Part shown: positions 1 through 10,235 of the stretch, piece by piece
Numbering within the stretch: the first letter of the stretch is position 1
Layout of the letters: each line of letters starts with the position of its first letter
Assembly: GCF_001592875.1 (NCBI RefSeq)
Contig: NZ_LSOF01000014.1
Span: 62,001 to 126,000 of the forward strand
Length of the DNA: 64,000 bases
Origin: Pseudomonas sp. BMS12
Lineage (GTDB): Bacteria; Pseudomonadota; Gammaproteobacteria; Pseudomonadales; Pseudomonadaceae
Reading direction: 5' to 3'
The notes under the pieces: generated by a model
What the model saw: the letters and a program-made list of their open reading frames with translations, nothing else
The model's database searches: none
What the model was told of the DNA's origin: nothing
Position numbers and translations under genes: made by a program

Positions 1-807
1 ATTGCTCCGGAGCTGTACCTCAAGCGCCTGGTGGTCGGTGGTTTCGAGAAGGTCTTCGAGATCAACCGCAACTTCCGTAACGAAGGTGTTTCGACCCGGC
101 ACAATCCCGAGTTCACCATGCTCGAGTTCTACCAGGCCTACGCCGACTACGAAGACAACATGGACCTGACCGAGGAGCTGTTCCGCGAGCTGGCCATGGC
201 CGTCCTGGGTAGCACCGACGTGCCTTACGGCGACAAGGTATTCCACTTCGGCGAGCCGTTCGTGCGCCTGTCGGTGTTCGACTCGATCCTCAAGTACAAC
301 CCGGAGATCAGCGCCGCCGACCTCAACGACATCGACCGCGCCCGCGAGATCGCCAAGAAGGCTGGCGCCAAGGTGCTCGGCTTCGAAGGCCTGGGCAAGC
401 TGCAGGTGATGATTTTCGAGGAGCTGGTCGAGCACAAGCTGGAGCAGCCGCACTTCATCACCCGCTACCCGTTCGAAGTCTCGCCACTGGCCCGTCGCAG
501 CGACGATGATCCGAGCGTCACCGACCGCTTCGAGCTGTTCATCGGCGGCCGCGAAATCGCCAACGCCTATTCCGAGCTCAACGACGCCGAAGACCAGGCC
601 GCGCGCTTCATGCAGCAGGTGGCCGACAAGGACGCCGGCGACGACGAGGCCATGCACTACGACGCCGACTTCGTCCGCGCCCTGGAGTACGGCATGCCGC
701 CGACCGCCGGTGAGGGCATCGGTATCGACCGTCTGGTGATGCTGCTGACCAACTCGCCGTCGATCCGCGATGTGATCCTGTTCCCGCACATGCGCCCGCA
801 GGCTTGA
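1..807 (+). CDS. lysS: Lysyl-tRNA synthetase, C-terminal half (5' end outside window)
   Basis: Class II lysyl-tRNA synthetase, which charges tRNA-Lys in the cytoplasm. The reading frame is open from base 1, so the N-terminal anticodon-binding domain and motif 1 lie upstream of the window. The visible 268 residues start inside the catalytic core ([14 protein letters not shown]). They contain class II motif 2 ([20 protein letters not shown]) near the start and motif 3 ([13 protein letters not shown]) near the C-terminus, ending HMRPQA. A strong hairpin follows, and a TetR gene comes next, the same order I recall in other Pseudomonas. The family is normally about 500 residues, so roughly half is present. 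Identification is secure. Confidence 0.97.
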   Translation: MAPELYLKRLVVGGFEKVFEINRNFRNEGVSTRHNPEFTMLEFYQAYADYEDNMDLTEELFRELAMAVLGSTDVPYGDKVFHFGEPFVRLSVFDSILKYNPEISAADLNDIDRAREIAKKAGAKVLGFEGLGKLQVMIFEELVEHKLEQPHFITRYPFEVSPLARRSDDDPSVTDRFELFIGGREIANAYSELNDAEDQAARFMQQVADKDAGDDEAMHYDADFVRALEYGMPPTAGEGIGIDRLVMLLTNSPSIRDVILFPHMRPQA

Positions 808-873
808 TTGCGCGCGGGTCACAAGGCAACGTTGCGGCAGAAGTGGCACATGGCCATTTGTCTGCCTGAAAGT

Positions 874-907
874 CAGGGGGCTGCCGTCGAGGCAGGCCCC
901 TGTTTTC
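874..907 (+). terminator. Rho-independent terminator after lysS
   Basis: The stem CAGGGGGCTGCC (874-885) pairs with GGCAGGCCCCTG (891-902) with one G-G mismatch around a GTCGA loop. It is followed by TTTTCT. It sits about 70 bases after the lysS stop and just before the TetR gene. Confidence 0.8.
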
Positions 908-937
908 TATCAACCGCTTGTGCGAGGAATACCCTTG

Positions 938-1651
938 GTGAAAGTCAGTGCTGCCCTGGAGTCGCCGGCTCAGCTCGCCGGTGAATTAGCCGCCACTGTG
1001 CAGTATCGCGGCCGCAAGGCCAGCCGCGAGGGCAGTGAACAGCGTCGCCTGGGCATTCTCGAAGCGGCTCTGCGCATCATCGTGCGCGAGGGCCCGCGCG
1101 GCATACGCCACCGGGCGGTGGCTGCCGAGGCGGGGGTGCCGCTGTCGGCGACCACTTACTACTTCAAGGATATCGGCGACCTGATCGCCGACAGCTTTGC
1201 GCTGTTCGTGCAGCGCAGCGCGGCCAACCTGGCGACGCTGTGGGCCGGGGTCGATGAGGACTTCCAGCGCATTGCCGCCGCCGTCGAACTCAACCCTGCC
1301 GCGCGCCACGAGATGGCGGCCCACGTCATCGACCTGGCCGTGGTCCATGTGCAAAGCAAGGCACGCGGGCGCGACGATGAGCTGTTGGTGGAACTGGCCT
1401 TTCGCCAGGAAGCACTGACCAACCCGGAGTTGCGTGCGTTGGCGCTGGCCCATCAGCGCCTGCGCTTCCATTTTGCCGAACGGGCGTTGCGTGTAATGGG
1501 TTCCGCAGCGCCGGTCGAGGATGCCCAGGTGTTGACTACGCTTATTTTGCGGATGGAATATCATGCCATCGTCGATGGGGTGGAAGACTTTGACCTAGAG
1601 GCCCAGCGCGCCGTTCTGCAGCGCTTCCTGGACCTGGTCATCGGGCGTTGA
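938..1651 (+). CDS. TetR family transcriptional regulator
   Basis: DNA-binding repressor of the TetR family, 237 residues. The N-terminal helix-turn-helix region is about residues 35-76 (GILEAALRIIVREGPRGIRHRAVAAEAGVPLSATTYYF), with the typical TTYYF end of the recognition helix. The C-terminal 150 residues are the variable ligand and dimer domain. The GTG at 938 is chosen because GAGGAA (924-929) lies 8 bases upstream; an in-frame TTG at 935 and GTG at 920 are alternatives. A lysS-tetR order is conserved in Pseudomonas as I remember it. The gene has its own terminator, so it is probably monocistronic. Ligand and target genes are unknown. Confidence 0.88.
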   Translation: MKVSAALESPAQLAGELAATVQYRGRKASREGSEQRRLGILEAALRIIVREGPRGIRHRAVAAEAGVPLSATTYYFKDIGDLIADSFALFVQRSAANLATLWAGVDEDFQRIAAAVELNPAARHEMAAHVIDLAVVHVQSKARGRDDELLVELAFRQEALTNPELRALALAHQRLRFHFAERALRVMGSAAPVEDAQVLTTLILRMEYHAIVDGVEDFDLEAQRAVLQRFLDLVIGR

Positions 1652-1657
1652 GCCCCG

Positions 1658-1681
1658 GCCCCGCTTCGGCGGGGCTTTGCG
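1658..1681 (+). terminator. Rho-independent terminator after TetR gene
   Basis: A perfect 7-bp stem GCCCCGC/GCGGGGC (1658-1664 and 1669-1675) with a TTCG tetraloop, followed by TTTGCGTTT. It lies 7 bases after the TetR stop. Confidence 0.85.
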
Positions 1682-1718
1682 TTTATGGCCCCGAACGAAT
1701 TCTCACAAGGAGTGCGGA

Positions 1719-2273
1719 ATGAAAGCCTGGCGTGTGGCGCTAGTCGCCCTGAGTTGCCTGCTGTTGAACGGTTGTCTGGTGACCTTCAAGGACCCTATTC
1801 CGGCCAACGAGGCTGCGCCCATACCGCTGCTCGGCGACTGGGAGCGTCAGGACGAGTGGGGCGACCAGCAGTTCCTGAGCATCGCTCGCGCCGGCTCCAA
1901 TCTCTACCGTGCCAAGGTCTGGAGTGAGGTCGACGCGGAAGTCGAACCCGCCGATGAATATGGTTTCACGGTCGCCCACCACGGTCGCCGCTGGTACGTT
2001 TCGGCCGGCCTGCCCAAGCGCCTGGGGGCCAACTTCGCCATCGCCGGCTTCGAGCTGACCGTGAAGAACGAACTGGTGATCTATAACCTGGACGTCGAGC
2101 GCATCCTGCAGGAAATGGAGAGTGGCGTACTCCAGGGCCAGCCGGTGGAGACCCCGGATGGCGAGGCCGTGCTGGTTACCAGTCCGCTGGACAAGGTGTT
2201 CGCCTATCTGGATGACCAGGCCAATGCGGATGTCTTCGTCGAAGTGGCGCGCTACCAGCGCAGCGCCGAATAA
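1719..2273 (+). CDS. Conserved lipoprotein of unknown function
   Basis: A 184-residue predicted outer- or inner-membrane lipoprotein. The signal peptide MKAWRVALVALSCLLLNGC ends in a lipobox with Cys19, followed by L-V rather than Asp, which favours export to the outer membrane by the usual +2 rule. The start is fixed by AAGGAG (1707-1712) 6 bases before the ATG at 1719. The mature part is acidic with no recognisable catalytic motif. The next gene starts 9 bases after its stop, so the two are probably co-transcribed. I do not recognise a function; a substrate-binding or envelope-stress role is only a guess. Confidence 0.85.
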   Translation: MKAWRVALVALSCLLLNGCLVTFKDPIPANEAAPIPLLGDWERQDEWGDQQFLSIARAGSNLYRAKVWSEVDAEVEPADEYGFTVAHHGRRWYVSAGLPKRLGANFAIAGFELTVKNELVIYNLDVERILQEMESGVLQGQPVETPDGEAVLVTSPLDKVFAYLDDQANADVFVEVARYQRSAE

Positions 2274-2282
2274 GGGCCGCGC

Positions 2283-3563
2283 ATGAGTCGTCAGGAGGAT
2301 TACCACGACATCATCCGCGCGCTGTCCGGGCGCCTGGTCGAGGCGCAGACGCCGATTCGCGTGCTCGATGCGGTGAAGTGGGACGATGGCGTGCGCCAGG
2401 CCTTTATCGCCGGCAAGGGCAAGGTCCTGCCGCCTGTGGATCGGGCTTACTACGAGAACCGCCCGCTGGCCTTCGATCCGACCGAGAAGAAGCTGGAATT
2501 CCAGAACATCGAGCGCGACATCACTCGCCAGCTCGGCCAGTTCAACCCGGCCGGGCAGATCATGCGGCGCATGTGCAAGGAATACCGCATGGTGATCCGC
2601 ATGCTCGAGGCGCGCGGCACCGCCGACTTCGGCCTGATCTCCCAGGAACTGTACGGCGCCGCCTCGGATGCCTTCCATGCCGGCGACCCGACTCTGGCCG
2701 ACCTTGGCGTGATGCTCTCCGAGTACCTGAACAACATCGCTGAACGCGGCGACCTCGAGGCCGAGCCCAAGACGCTCACCGCCAAGGATGCCGTGGATAT
2801 CCTCCAGCAACGCCTGGCGCGGGTGTTTGGTGACGATACCGTGCGTGTCTTCGAGTCCGACGGCATAGTCGCCGATGCCGCCGCCGGTGCCGACTACATC
2901 AAGATCCGCGCCGATGCCCTGTTCAACGAGCGGGACGTGCGCGCGCTGGAGGTGCATGAGGGGCTGGTGCATGTCGGCACGACCCTCAACGGTCTCAATC
3001 AGCCGATCTGCACCTTCCTGTCCAAGGGCCCGCCCTCGTCGACCGTGACCCAGGAAGGCCTGGCCATCCTCATGGAGGTGATCGCCTTCGCCTCCTACCC
3101 GACCCGCCTGCGCAAGCTGACCAACCGTACCCGCGCCATCCACATGGCCGAGGAGGGCGCCGACTTCATCGAGGTCTGCCAGTTCTATCGCGACCAGGGC
3201 TTCAGCCTGGAATACAGCTACAGCAACGCCAGCCGCGCCTTCCGCGGCTCGTCGCCGACGGGGCTGCCGTTCACCAAGGACCTGTCCTATCTGAAGGGCT
3301 TCATCCTGATCTACAACTACATCCAGCTGGCCGTGCGCAAAGGCAAGCTGGAGCAGATTCCGCTGCTGTTCTGCGGCAAGACCACCCTGGAAGACATGCG
3401 CACACTGCGTCAGCTGGTGGACGAGGGACTGGTGGTGCCGCCCAAGTACCTGCCGCCGCAGTTCAGCGACCTCAACGCGCTGTCGGCCTGGATGTGTTTC
3501 TCCAACTTCCTCAATCACCTCAGCCTCGATCGTATCGAGGCGGATTACGCGAACATCCTCTAG
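2283..3563 (+). CDS. QEGLA-motif / DUF1704 protein, predicted zinc peptidase
   Basis: A 426-residue member of the family annotated as flavohemoglobin expression-modulating QEGLA motif protein (DUF1704). It carries HEGLVH (His225, Glu226, His230), an HExxxH-type metal site, and TQEGLA with Glu258 about 30 residues on. This is the zinc-site layout described for the eukaryotic MATCAP tyrosine carboxypeptidases of the same superfamily. I infer a zinc metallopeptidase; the bacterial substrate is unknown. No signal peptide, so cytoplasmic. It follows the lipoprotein gene by 9 bases with a weak ribosome site, suggesting translational coupling. The flavohemoglobin label comes from family annotation and is not supported by neighbours here. 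Confidence 0.85.
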   Translation: MSRQEDYHDIIRALSGRLVEAQTPIRVLDAVKWDDGVRQAFIAGKGKVLPPVDRAYYENRPLAFDPTEKKLEFQNIERDITRQLGQFNPAGQIMRRMCKEYRMVIRMLEARGTADFGLISQELYGAASDAFHAGDPTLADLGVMLSEYLNNIAERGDLEAEPKTLTAKDAVDILQQRLARVFGDDTVRVFESDGIVADAAAGADYIKIRADALFNERDVRALEVHEGLVHVGTTLNGLNQPICTFLSKGPPSSTVTQEGLAILMEVIAFASYPTRLRKLTNRTRAIHMAEEGADFIEVCQFYRDQGFSLEYSYSNASRAFRGSSPTGLPFTKDLSYLKGFILIYNYIQLAVRKGKLEQIPLLFCGKTTLEDMRTLRQLVDEGLVVPPKYLPPQFSDLNALSAWMCFSNFLNHLSLDRIEADYANIL

Positions 3564-3569
3564 GAGTCG

Positions 3570-3615
3570 GCTCTGCTCGCGAAGGGGTTCAAGCGGGCTC
3601 GTTCGCGAGCAGAGC
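3570..3615. repeat. Perfect 14-bp inverted repeat, REP-like
   Basis: GCTCTGCTCGCGAA (3570-3583) and its exact reverse complement TTCGCGAGCAGAGC (3602-3615) are separated by 18 bases. It lies between the QEGLA gene and the AIM24-like gene. The core CTCGCGAA resembles the REP/REPIN palindromes common in Pseudomonas intergenic DNA. There is no T-run, so it is not a classical terminator. Confidence 0.7.
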
Positions 3616-3653
3616 TCGCGCCTGCTTCGTCTTGTGCAATGTCAGGAGTCCTC

Positions 3654-4400
3654 ATGCCCAGCCACAAACTCGACTACGAAATCCTCGGCGCCTCGGCGCA
3701 AACCGTGGAGATCATTCTCGATCCGGGCGAGACGGTGATTGCCGAGGCCGGCGCGATGAATTACATGACCGAGGGCATCCGCTTCGAAACCCGTATGGGC
3801 GACGGCTCTGCCAGCGGCGTTCTGGGCAAGCTGTGGGGCGCCGGCAAGCGCCTGCTCACCGGCGAGTCGCTGTTCATGACCCACTTCTCCAACGCTGGCA
3901 AAGGCCTGCAGCGGGTTGGCTTCGCCGCGCCCTATCCGGGCACGGTGGTACCCATCGACCTCGGCCAGATCGGCGGTCGGTTGGTCTGCCAGAAGGACGC
4001 CTTCCTCTGCGCCGCCTACGGTACCGAGATCGGCATCAGCTTCAACAAGCGCATCGGCGCCGGCTTCTTCGGCGGCGAGGGTTTCATCCTGCAGAAGCTC
4101 GAAGGCGACGGCCTGGCCTTCGTGCATGCCGGTGGCACGGTGATCCGCAAGGAGCTGAACGACGAGACGCTGCGCCTGGACACCGGTTGCCTGGTGGCCT
4201 TCACCAGCGGCATCGACTACGACATCGGTCTGGCCGGCGGGCTGAAAAGCATGTTGTTTGGCGGTGAAGGTATTCTCCTGGCCACGCTCAAGGGCACTGG
4301 CACGGTGTGGATCCAGAGCCTGCCGTTCTCGCGCCTGGCCGAGCGCATCTACGAGGCGACGTACAAGGCGCGCGAGGAAGTGCGCGCCGGGGGCGAGTGA
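3654..4400 (+). CDS. AIM24 / TIGR00266 family protein
   Basis: A 248-residue cytoplasmic protein of the AIM24-like TIGR00266 family, a double-stranded beta-helix fold of unknown biochemical role. The family signature is visible: [18 protein letters not shown] near the N-terminus, [10 protein letters not shown], a repeated GGEG pattern and [12 protein letters not shown] at the C-terminus. The ATG at 3654 is chosen over the ATG at 3639 because AGGAG (3644-3648) is 5 bases upstream. The stop overlaps the start of the downstream hydrolase (ATG inside GTGATG), so the two are translationally coupled. In mitochondria Aim24 affects membrane organisation; any such role here is inference. Confidence 0.9.
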   Translation: MPSHKLDYEILGASAQTVEIILDPGETVIAEAGAMNYMTEGIRFETRMGDGSASGVLGKLWGAGKRLLTGESLFMTHFSNAGKGLQRVGFAAPYPGTVVPIDLGQIGGRLVCQKDAFLCAAYGTEIGISFNKRIGAGFFGGEGFILQKLEGDGLAFVHAGGTVIRKELNDETLRLDTGCLVAFTSGIDYDIGLAGGLKSMLFGGEGILLATLKGTGTVWIQSLPFSRLAERIYEATYKAREEVRAGGE

Positions 4401-5278
4401 TGCGCGCCGTGCTGCTGGTGCTGCTGTTGAGCCTGCAGGGCTGCAGCACCTGGCTGTTCTACCCGGTCAAAGGCCTGCCGATCACCCCAGAGCGGGCCGG
4501 TCTGGCCTACCGCGACGTCTGGTTGCAGGCCGCCGATGGTACCCGTCTGCATGCCTGGTGGTTGCCGGCAAAGGCGGGTGTTGAGGTGCGTGGCACCGTG
4601 TTGCACCTGCACGGCAACGGCGGCAACCTGGCCTGGCACCTGGGCGGTGCCGCCTGGCTGCCGGAGCAGGGCTACCAGGTGCTGATGCTGGACTATCGCG
4701 GTTATGGCCTGTCGCAGGGCGAACCGCTGCTGCCGGACATTTACCAGGACATCGATGCCGCCTTCGCCTGGCTGGCCACGGCACCGGAAACCCAGGGCAG
4801 GCCGCTGGTGCTGCTCGGCCAGAGCCTGGGCGGCGCGCTGGCGGTGCATTACCTGGCCGAGCATGGCGACAATCGTGCCAGGCTGCAGGCCCTGGTGCTC
4901 GACGGCGTTCCGGCCAGCTATCGCGAGGTCGCCCGCTATGCGCTGAGCAATGCCTGGCTGACCTGGCCGCTGCAGGTGCCGCTGTCCTGGCTGGTGCCGG
5001 ACGCGGATAGCGCCATCCACGCCATGCCGCAACTGCAGGGCCTGCCCATGCTGATCTATCACAGCCTGGATGATGATGTGGTGCCCCTTGCCAATGGCGT
5101 GCGCCTGTATCAGGCTGCGCCCCCACCAAGGGTGTTCCAGCCGACCCGTGGCGGCCATGTGCAGACATTCGCCGATGCCACCTGGCGCGAGGTGATGCTG
5201 CGTTACCTGGAAGACCCGCGTGGCTTTGTTGGCCTGCGCCGGTTGGCCGAAGTTCCCGATCCCCAGTCTCCCCAGTAA
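4400..5278 (+). CDS. Alpha/beta hydrolase, lipoprotein
   Basis: A 292-residue serine hydrolase anchored as a lipoprotein. The signal peptide [15 protein letters not shown] has lipobox Cys15. The hydrolase fold has the oxyanion motif HGNGGN (71-76), nucleophile elbow GQSLGG with Ser142, an Asp around 224-226 (HSLDDDVVPL) and His253 (GGHVQTF), so the triad is complete. The family resembles BEM46/YfhR-like hydrolases; the substrate is unknown. The ATG at 4400 overlaps the stop of the AIM24-like gene by one base. The next small membrane gene follows 12 bases after its stop. The set 3654-5620 looks like one operon. Confidence 0.9.
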   Translation: MRAVLLVLLLSLQGCSTWLFYPVKGLPITPERAGLAYRDVWLQAADGTRLHAWWLPAKAGVEVRGTVLHLHGNGGNLAWHLGGAAWLPEQGYQVLMLDYRGYGLSQGEPLLPDIYQDIDAAFAWLATAPETQGRPLVLLGQSLGGALAVHYLAEHGDNRARLQALVLDGVPASYREVARYALSNAWLTWPLQVPLSWLVPDADSAIHAMPQLQGLPMLIYHSLDDDVVPLANGVRLYQAAPPPRVFQPTRGGHVQTFADATWREVMLRYLEDPRGFVGLRRLAEVPDPQSPQ

Positions 5279-5290
5279 GTGAAGATTCCC

Positions 5291-5620
5291 ATGAGTGAAG
5301 AACGTAACGTCATCCCCATGATCCTGACCGGCATTGCCAGCATCGTTGGCACCGTGGCGGTGCTCTGGTACTACGGCTACGTGCATTTCGCCAAGGAAGA
5401 GGATGCCCTGCTGCTCGCTGACTTCACCATGCTCAAGACCGTTCCCGGCGAGGACTACAAGGTCTCGCTGAAGCCGGCCGACCAGGTGGCGCATTGCATC
5501 GATGGCGTACTGGTGCTGTTCGATACCCAGCAGAAGGGCCTGACCGGCGTGCTGGTGGACAGCAAGAAGCAGGCGGTGCGCTGCATGGGGCAGGACACTC
5601 CGCAGGCGCCGCAGCAGTAA
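5291..5620 (+). CDS. Small inner-membrane protein of unknown function
   Basis: A 109-residue protein with one N-terminal transmembrane segment, about residues 8-30 ([20 protein letters not shown]). A soluble C-terminal part of about 75 residues carries two Cys (HCIDG and RCMGQ). The ATG at 5291 is the likely start; a GTG 12 bases upstream is possible. It sits between the lipoprotein hydrolase and the macrodomain gene, all in the same direction with short gaps. I do not recognise the family beyond a conserved Pseudomonas hypothetical. The two Cys and single anchor would fit a periplasmic soluble domain, but this is inference. Confidence 0.8.
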   Translation: MSEERNVIPMILTGIASIVGTVAVLWYYGYVHFAKEEDALLLADFTMLKTVPGEDYKVSLKPADQVAHCIDGVLVLFDTQQKGLTGVLVDSKKQAVRCMGQDTPQAPQQ

Positions 5621-5645
5621 GCCACGAGCGCCGAGGGAGAGAACG

Positions 5646-6149
5646 ATGCAGATCGAGGTCTTCCACGGCGACATCACCCAACTGGCGGTGGATGCCATCG
5701 TCAACGCCGCCAACAGCTCCCTGCTCGGCGGCGGCGGGGTGGATGGCGCCATTCATCGCGCCGCCGGCCCTGAGCTGCTGGCCGTCTGTCGCGACCTGGG
5801 CGGCTGTCCCACCGGCGAGGCGCGTATTACGCCAGGCTTTCGTCTGCCGGCGCGTCAGGTGATCCACACGGTCGGGCCGGTCTGGCACGGTGGTGGTCAG
5901 GGCGAAGCCGCGTTACTGGCCGCCTGCTACCGCAACAGCCTGGCCCTGGCCGAGGCGCATGCGCTGGCCGAGATCGCTTTCCCGGCTATCAGTTGCGGCG
6001 TCTACGGTTACCCACTGGAAGCTGCAGCGGCCATCGCAGTCGACTGCCTGCGCCAACCGCGGCCTGCCGGCAGCAGCCTGCGCCGGGCGTTGCTGGTGGC
6101 CTTCTCGGCAGATATGGTCGCCTGCTACCGGCGCCTGCTCGCCACCTGA
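5646..6149 (+). CDS. ymdB: Macrodomain O-acetyl-ADP-ribose deacetylase
   Basis: A 167-residue single macrodomain hydrolase that removes the acetyl group from O-acetyl-ADP-ribose and acts on ADP-ribosyl conjugates. The ligand-binding signature is complete: GDIT near residue 8, [19 protein letters not shown] (about 21-39) and [12 protein letters not shown] (about 113-124). The length is typical of the YmdB/MacroD class. GAGGGAGAG 6 bases upstream is a good ribosome site. It is the last gene of the 3654-6149 run and faces the next gene tail to tail. In E. coli YmdB also modulates RNase III; whether this one does is unknown. Confidence 0.93.
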   Translation: MQIEVFHGDITQLAVDAIVNAANSSLLGGGGVDGAIHRAAGPELLAVCRDLGGCPTGEARITPGFRLPARQVIHTVGPVWHGGGQGEAALLAACYRNSLALAEAHALAEIAFPAISCGVYGYPLEAAAAIAVDCLRQPRPAGSSLRRALLVAFSADMVACYRRLLAT

Positions 6150-6162
6150 GGCATGCTGCGGC

Positions 6163-6507
6163 TCAGTGCTTGGCGCTGTCCTGCTGGGCGACCAGTTCCT
6201 GCAGGTAGCGCCGAGACAGGGCGAGAAAGCGTGGCGTGGGGCCGATGTCCTCGTACAGCGGGTCGCCCTGTTCATCGGTGGCCACCACCTTGCTGCCCTT
6301 GACGTAAGGCAGGCTGGCTTCCAGTTCCTCCAGGGCCGCGCCGATCAGCTCGCCGAGCAGTTCTTCGGTACCGCGCTTGGGGTACATCTCGGCCAGTGCC
6401 GCCAGGCGCGCGGCGGCTTCCAGGTCCAGGTGGATGTGAAATTGGCTGCGGGTCAGGCGACCCTTGGCGTTCTGCTCCCAATGGCGGGCGAGTTCCCTGA
6501 TCTTCAT
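6163..6507 (-). CDS. Conserved hypothetical protein, 114 residues
   Basis: A small soluble protein lying head to head with ppc. It begins MKIRELARHWEQNAKG and is rich in helix-forming residues, with a charged C-terminus ending QDSAKH. The ATG at 6507 is preferred to the GTG two codons earlier because GAGG then lies 5 bases upstream. There is no signal peptide or membrane segment. Related Pseudomonas proteins are sometimes labelled type 1 pili tip component, which I cannot support. The N-terminal LTRSQFHIHLDLEAAARLAAL stretch could be a ribbon-helix-helix-like DNA-binding or dimer region, but that is weak inference. Confidence 0.78.
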   Translation of the reverse strand: MKIRELARHWEQNAKGRLTRSQFHIHLDLEAAARLAALAEMYPKRGTEELLGELIGAALEELEASLPYVKGSKVVATDEQGDPLYEDIGPTPRFLALSRRYLQELVAQQDSAKH

Positions 6508-6701
6508 AGTCACCTCGGTTGCCCATTCGTGGTGGGCGGTTATCCGGTCGGGTACGGCTGCATCCCGATCCGCAGGGCTTGTAACCCCGCTGTTAACAGC
6601 CTAGCTCGGCATGGCGCTGGCAAGCTGGCTTTGTCGCTTGCTTGAAAGAACAGGGCGCGCTGTGCAAGCTGGGGCTCTATCTCAAGTGGGAGAGGACGGT
6701 C

Positions 6702-9338
6702 ATGGCGGAAATCGATGCGCGTCTGCGCGAAGAGGTTCACCTGCTCGGCGAGCTGCTAGGCGACTGCATCCGCAGCCAGCGTGGTGCGGCCTTTCTCGAC
6801 AAGATCGAGCTGATCCGCCAGGGCGCCAAGGCCGGCCGTCAGGGCTCCTCGGCCGGTGAGCAACAACTGCGCGAGACACTCGCCAGCCTGGGCGATGACG
6901 AGCTGCTGCCAGTGGCGCGGGCCTTCAATCAGTTTCTCAACCTGGCCAATATCGCCGAGCAGTACCACCGCATTCGTCGGCGCCGCCCGGAGGAGGCGCA
7001 ACCCTTCGACGACCGGGTGCTGAGCGAGTTGCTACAGCGCCTGGTCGCCGCCGGGCACAAGCCGGAGCAACTGGCCCGGCAGATCGCCCGCCTGGATATC
7101 GAGCTGGTGCTCACCGCGCATCCCACCGAGGTGGCACGCCGCACTCTGATCCAGAAGTACGATGCCATCGCCGCGCGTCTGGCCGAGCTGGACCACGGCG
7201 ACCTGCTGCCGGCCGAGCGCGCCGAGGTGCAACTCGGGTTGCGCCGACTGATCGCCGAGGCCTGGCATACCGAGGAGATCCGCCGTAGCCGGCCCACGCC
7301 GGTGGATGAGGCCAAGTGGGGCTTTGCCGTGATCGAGCACTCGCTATGGCAGGCCGTACCGGACTTTTTGCGCAAGGCCGACCAGGCCCTGCAGGACGCC
7401 AGCGGTCTGCGCCTGCCGCTGGAAGCGGCGCCGGTGCGTTTCGCCTCCTGGATGGGCGGTGACCGCGACGGCAACCCCAATGTCACCGCCAGCGTCACCC
7501 GCGAAGTGTTGCTGCTGGCGCGCTGGATGGCCGCCGACCTGTATCTGCGCGATGTCGACCGGCTGGCCGCCGAGCTGTCCATGCAGCAGGCCAGCGACGA
7601 GCTGCGCCTGGCCGTGGGCGTGCATCCCGAGCCCTATCGTGCGGTGCTGAAACAGTTGCGCGAGCGCCTGCGGGCCACTCGTGCCTGGGCCGAGGCGGCG
7701 CTGCACGGCGCCGTGCCGGCCGCTGACGAGGTGCTGCACGACAACCGTGAACTGCTCGCCCCGCTGGAGCTCTGCTATCACTCGCTGCACGCCTGCGGCA
7801 TGGGCGTGATCGCCGAAGGGGCGCTGCTCGACTGCCTGCGTCGCGCGGCCTGCTTCGGCCTGTTCCTGGTACGCCTGGACATTCGCCAGGATGCCGCCCG
7901 GCATGCCGCGGCCCTGGGCGAGATCACCGATTTCCTCGGCCTGGGCAACTACGTCGAGTGGGATGAAGAGCGGCGCATCGAGTTTCTTCTGCGCGAGCTG
8001 GACAATCGCCGCCCGCTGCTGCCGGCGCAGCATCGCCCTTCGGCGGAAACGGCGGAAGTGCTGGCGACCTGTCGGGTAGCTGCCGAAGCACCGGCTGCCT
8101 CGCTCGGCACCTATGTGATCTCCATGGCCGGTGCGCCTTCCGATGTGCTGGCGGTGCAACTGTTGCTCAAGGAGGCCGGGTTGCAACGCCCGATGCGGGT
8201 TGCGCCGCTGTTCGAGACCCTGGCCGACCTGGATAACGCCGGCCCGGCTATCGACCGCCTGCTCGGCCTGCACGGCTATCGGGCGCGCCTGCACGGGCCG
8301 CAGGAGGTGATGATCGGCTACTCCGACTCGGCCAAGGATGCCGGTACCACGGCCGCCGCCTGGGCCCAGTACCGGGCCCAGGAGAACCTGGTCGAGGTGT
8401 GCCGCCAGCATCAGGTCGAGCTGCTGTTGTTCCATGGCCGTGGCGGCACGGTCGGGCGCGGCGGTGGCCCGGCGCATGCGGCCATCCTCTCGCAGCCGCC
8501 GGGCTCGGTGGCGGGGCGCTTCCGCATCACCGAGCAGGGCGAGATGATTCGCTTCAAGTTCGGCCTGCCGCGCTTGGCCGAGCAGAACCTCAACCTCTAT
8601 CTGGCCGCTGTGCTGGAGGCCACCCTGCAGCCGCCGCCTGCGCCGGAGCCGGCCTGGCGCGCGGCGATGGATCGCCTGGCCGAGGAGGGCGTGACGGCCT
8701 ATCGCGAGGTGGTGCGCGAGCATCCGCAGTTCGTCGAGTACTTCCGCCAGGCCACGCCGGAACAGGAGCTTGGCCGCCTGCCGCTGGGCAGTCGGCCGGC
8801 CAAGCGCCGCGCCGGCGGTGTGGAAAGCCTGCGGGCGATTCCGTGGATATTCGCCTGGACCCAGACGCGCCTGATGCTGCCTGCCTGGCTGGGGTGGGAG
8901 CGCGCTCTGGACAACGCCCGGCAGCGCGGGGAAATGGCCCTGCTGGAGGAAATGCGCGAGGGCTGGCCGTTCTTCCGCACCCGTATCGACATGCTGGAAA
9001 TGGTGCTGGCCAAGGCCGACCTGAGCATCGCCAGCCTGTATGACGAGCGCCTTGTCGATGCACAACTGCGACCATTGGGTGCAGGACTGCGCGACCTATT
9101 GTCGCAGTGCCGTGATCTGGTGCTGGCCCTGACCGGTCAGTCCGAGCTGCTCACCCATAGCCCGGAGACCCGTGAGGCGATCACCGTGCGCAACATCTAT
9201 CTGGACCCGCTGCACCTGTTGCAGGCCGAGCTTCTGGCCCGTTCCAGACTGCGCCAGGATGAGGTGGACAGCCCCCTGGAGCAGGCCTTGCTGGTGAGTG
9301 TCGCCGGCATTGCGGCGGGCCTGCGCAACACCGGCTGA
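6702..9338 (+). CDS. ppc: Phosphoenolpyruvate carboxylase
   Basis: Fixes bicarbonate onto phosphoenolpyruvate to make oxaloacetate, an anaplerotic reaction in the cytoplasm. The protein is 878 residues, the expected length. The catalytic His140 lies in [19 protein letters not shown], the mobile loop [14 protein letters not shown] and the C-terminal end RNTG needed for activity and allostery are all present. ATG 6702 is chosen because AGAGGA (6691-6696) is 5 bases upstream; an open frame extends 60 bases further but would start without a ribosome site. The gene is divergent from the small hypothetical gene, with a 194-base gap that must hold its promoter. Confidence 0.97.
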   Translation: MAEIDARLREEVHLLGELLGDCIRSQRGAAFLDKIELIRQGAKAGRQGSSAGEQQLRETLASLGDDELLPVARAFNQFLNLANIAEQYHRIRRRRPEEAQPFDDRVLSELLQRLVAAGHKPEQLARQIARLDIELVLTAHPTEVARRTLIQKYDAIAARLAELDHGDLLPAERAEVQLGLRRLIAEAWHTEEIRRSRPTPVDEAKWGFAVIEHSLWQAVPDFLRKADQALQDASGLRLPLEAAPVRFASWMGGDRDGNPNVTASVTREVLLLARWMAADLYLRDVDRLAAELSMQQASDELRLAVGVHPEPYRAVLKQLRERLRATRAWAEAALHGAVPAADEVLHDNRELLAPLELCYHSLHACGMGVIAEGALLDCLRRAACFGLFLVRLDIRQDAARHAAALGEITDFLGLGNYVEWDEERRIEFLLRELDNRRPLLPAQHRPSAETAEVLATCRVAAEAPAASLGTYVISMAGAPSDVLAVQLLLKEAGLQRPMRVAPLFETLADLDNAGPAIDRLLGLHGYRARLHGPQEVMIGYSDSAKDAGTTAAAWAQYRAQENLVEVCRQHQVELLLFHGRGGTVGRGGGPAHAAILSQPPGSVAGRFRITEQGEMIRFKFGLPRLAEQNLNLYLAAVLEATLQPPPAPEPAWRAAMDRLAEEGVTAYREVVREHPQFVEYFRQATPEQELGRLPLGSRPAKRRAGGVESLRAIPWIFAWTQTRLMLPAWLGWERALDNARQRGEMALLEEMREGWPFFRTRIDMLEMVLAKADLSIASLYDERLVDAQLRPLGAGLRDLLSQCRDLVLALTGQSELLTHSPETREAITVRNIYLDPLHLLQAELLARSRLRQDEVDSPLEQALLVSVAGIAAGLRNTG

Positions 9339-9435
9339 GGCCCTCGCCATCTCCGACTTTCGGTGGCTTGTGCCATGCCGGGGCGCTGTGTATCGTGATC
9401 ACCCTTTTGGCTGCTCAGTGACGCCGAAACCCTGA

Positions 9436-10149
<714 letters not shown>

Positions 10150-10166
10150 TCGGCTGATCGCGCAGT

Positions 10167-10202
10167 CCAACGGCCCGCCATTGCGGGCCGTTGGCGTTTA
10201 TA
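10167..10202 (+). terminator. Rho-independent terminator after adk
   Basis: A perfect 12-bp stem CCAACGGCCCGC/GCGGGCCGTTGG (10167-10178 and 10183-10194) with a CATT loop, followed by CGTTTATAA. The TATAAT just after it (10198-10203) may be the -10 of the tsaB promoter. Confidence 0.88.
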
Positions 10203-10235
10203 ATGCCCGCCTTTTTCTGCCTGCCGGATACACCG

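Noticed and set aside
1677..1718. Earlier start for the lipoprotein gene
   Set aside because: It would begin inside the terminator and put 14 residues before the signal peptide; AAGGAG points to 1719.
1740..3518. Open frame of 592 codons on the minus strand across the lipoprotein and QEGLA genes
   Set aside because: Same shadow effect; the plus-strand proteins have a lipobox and a metal site.
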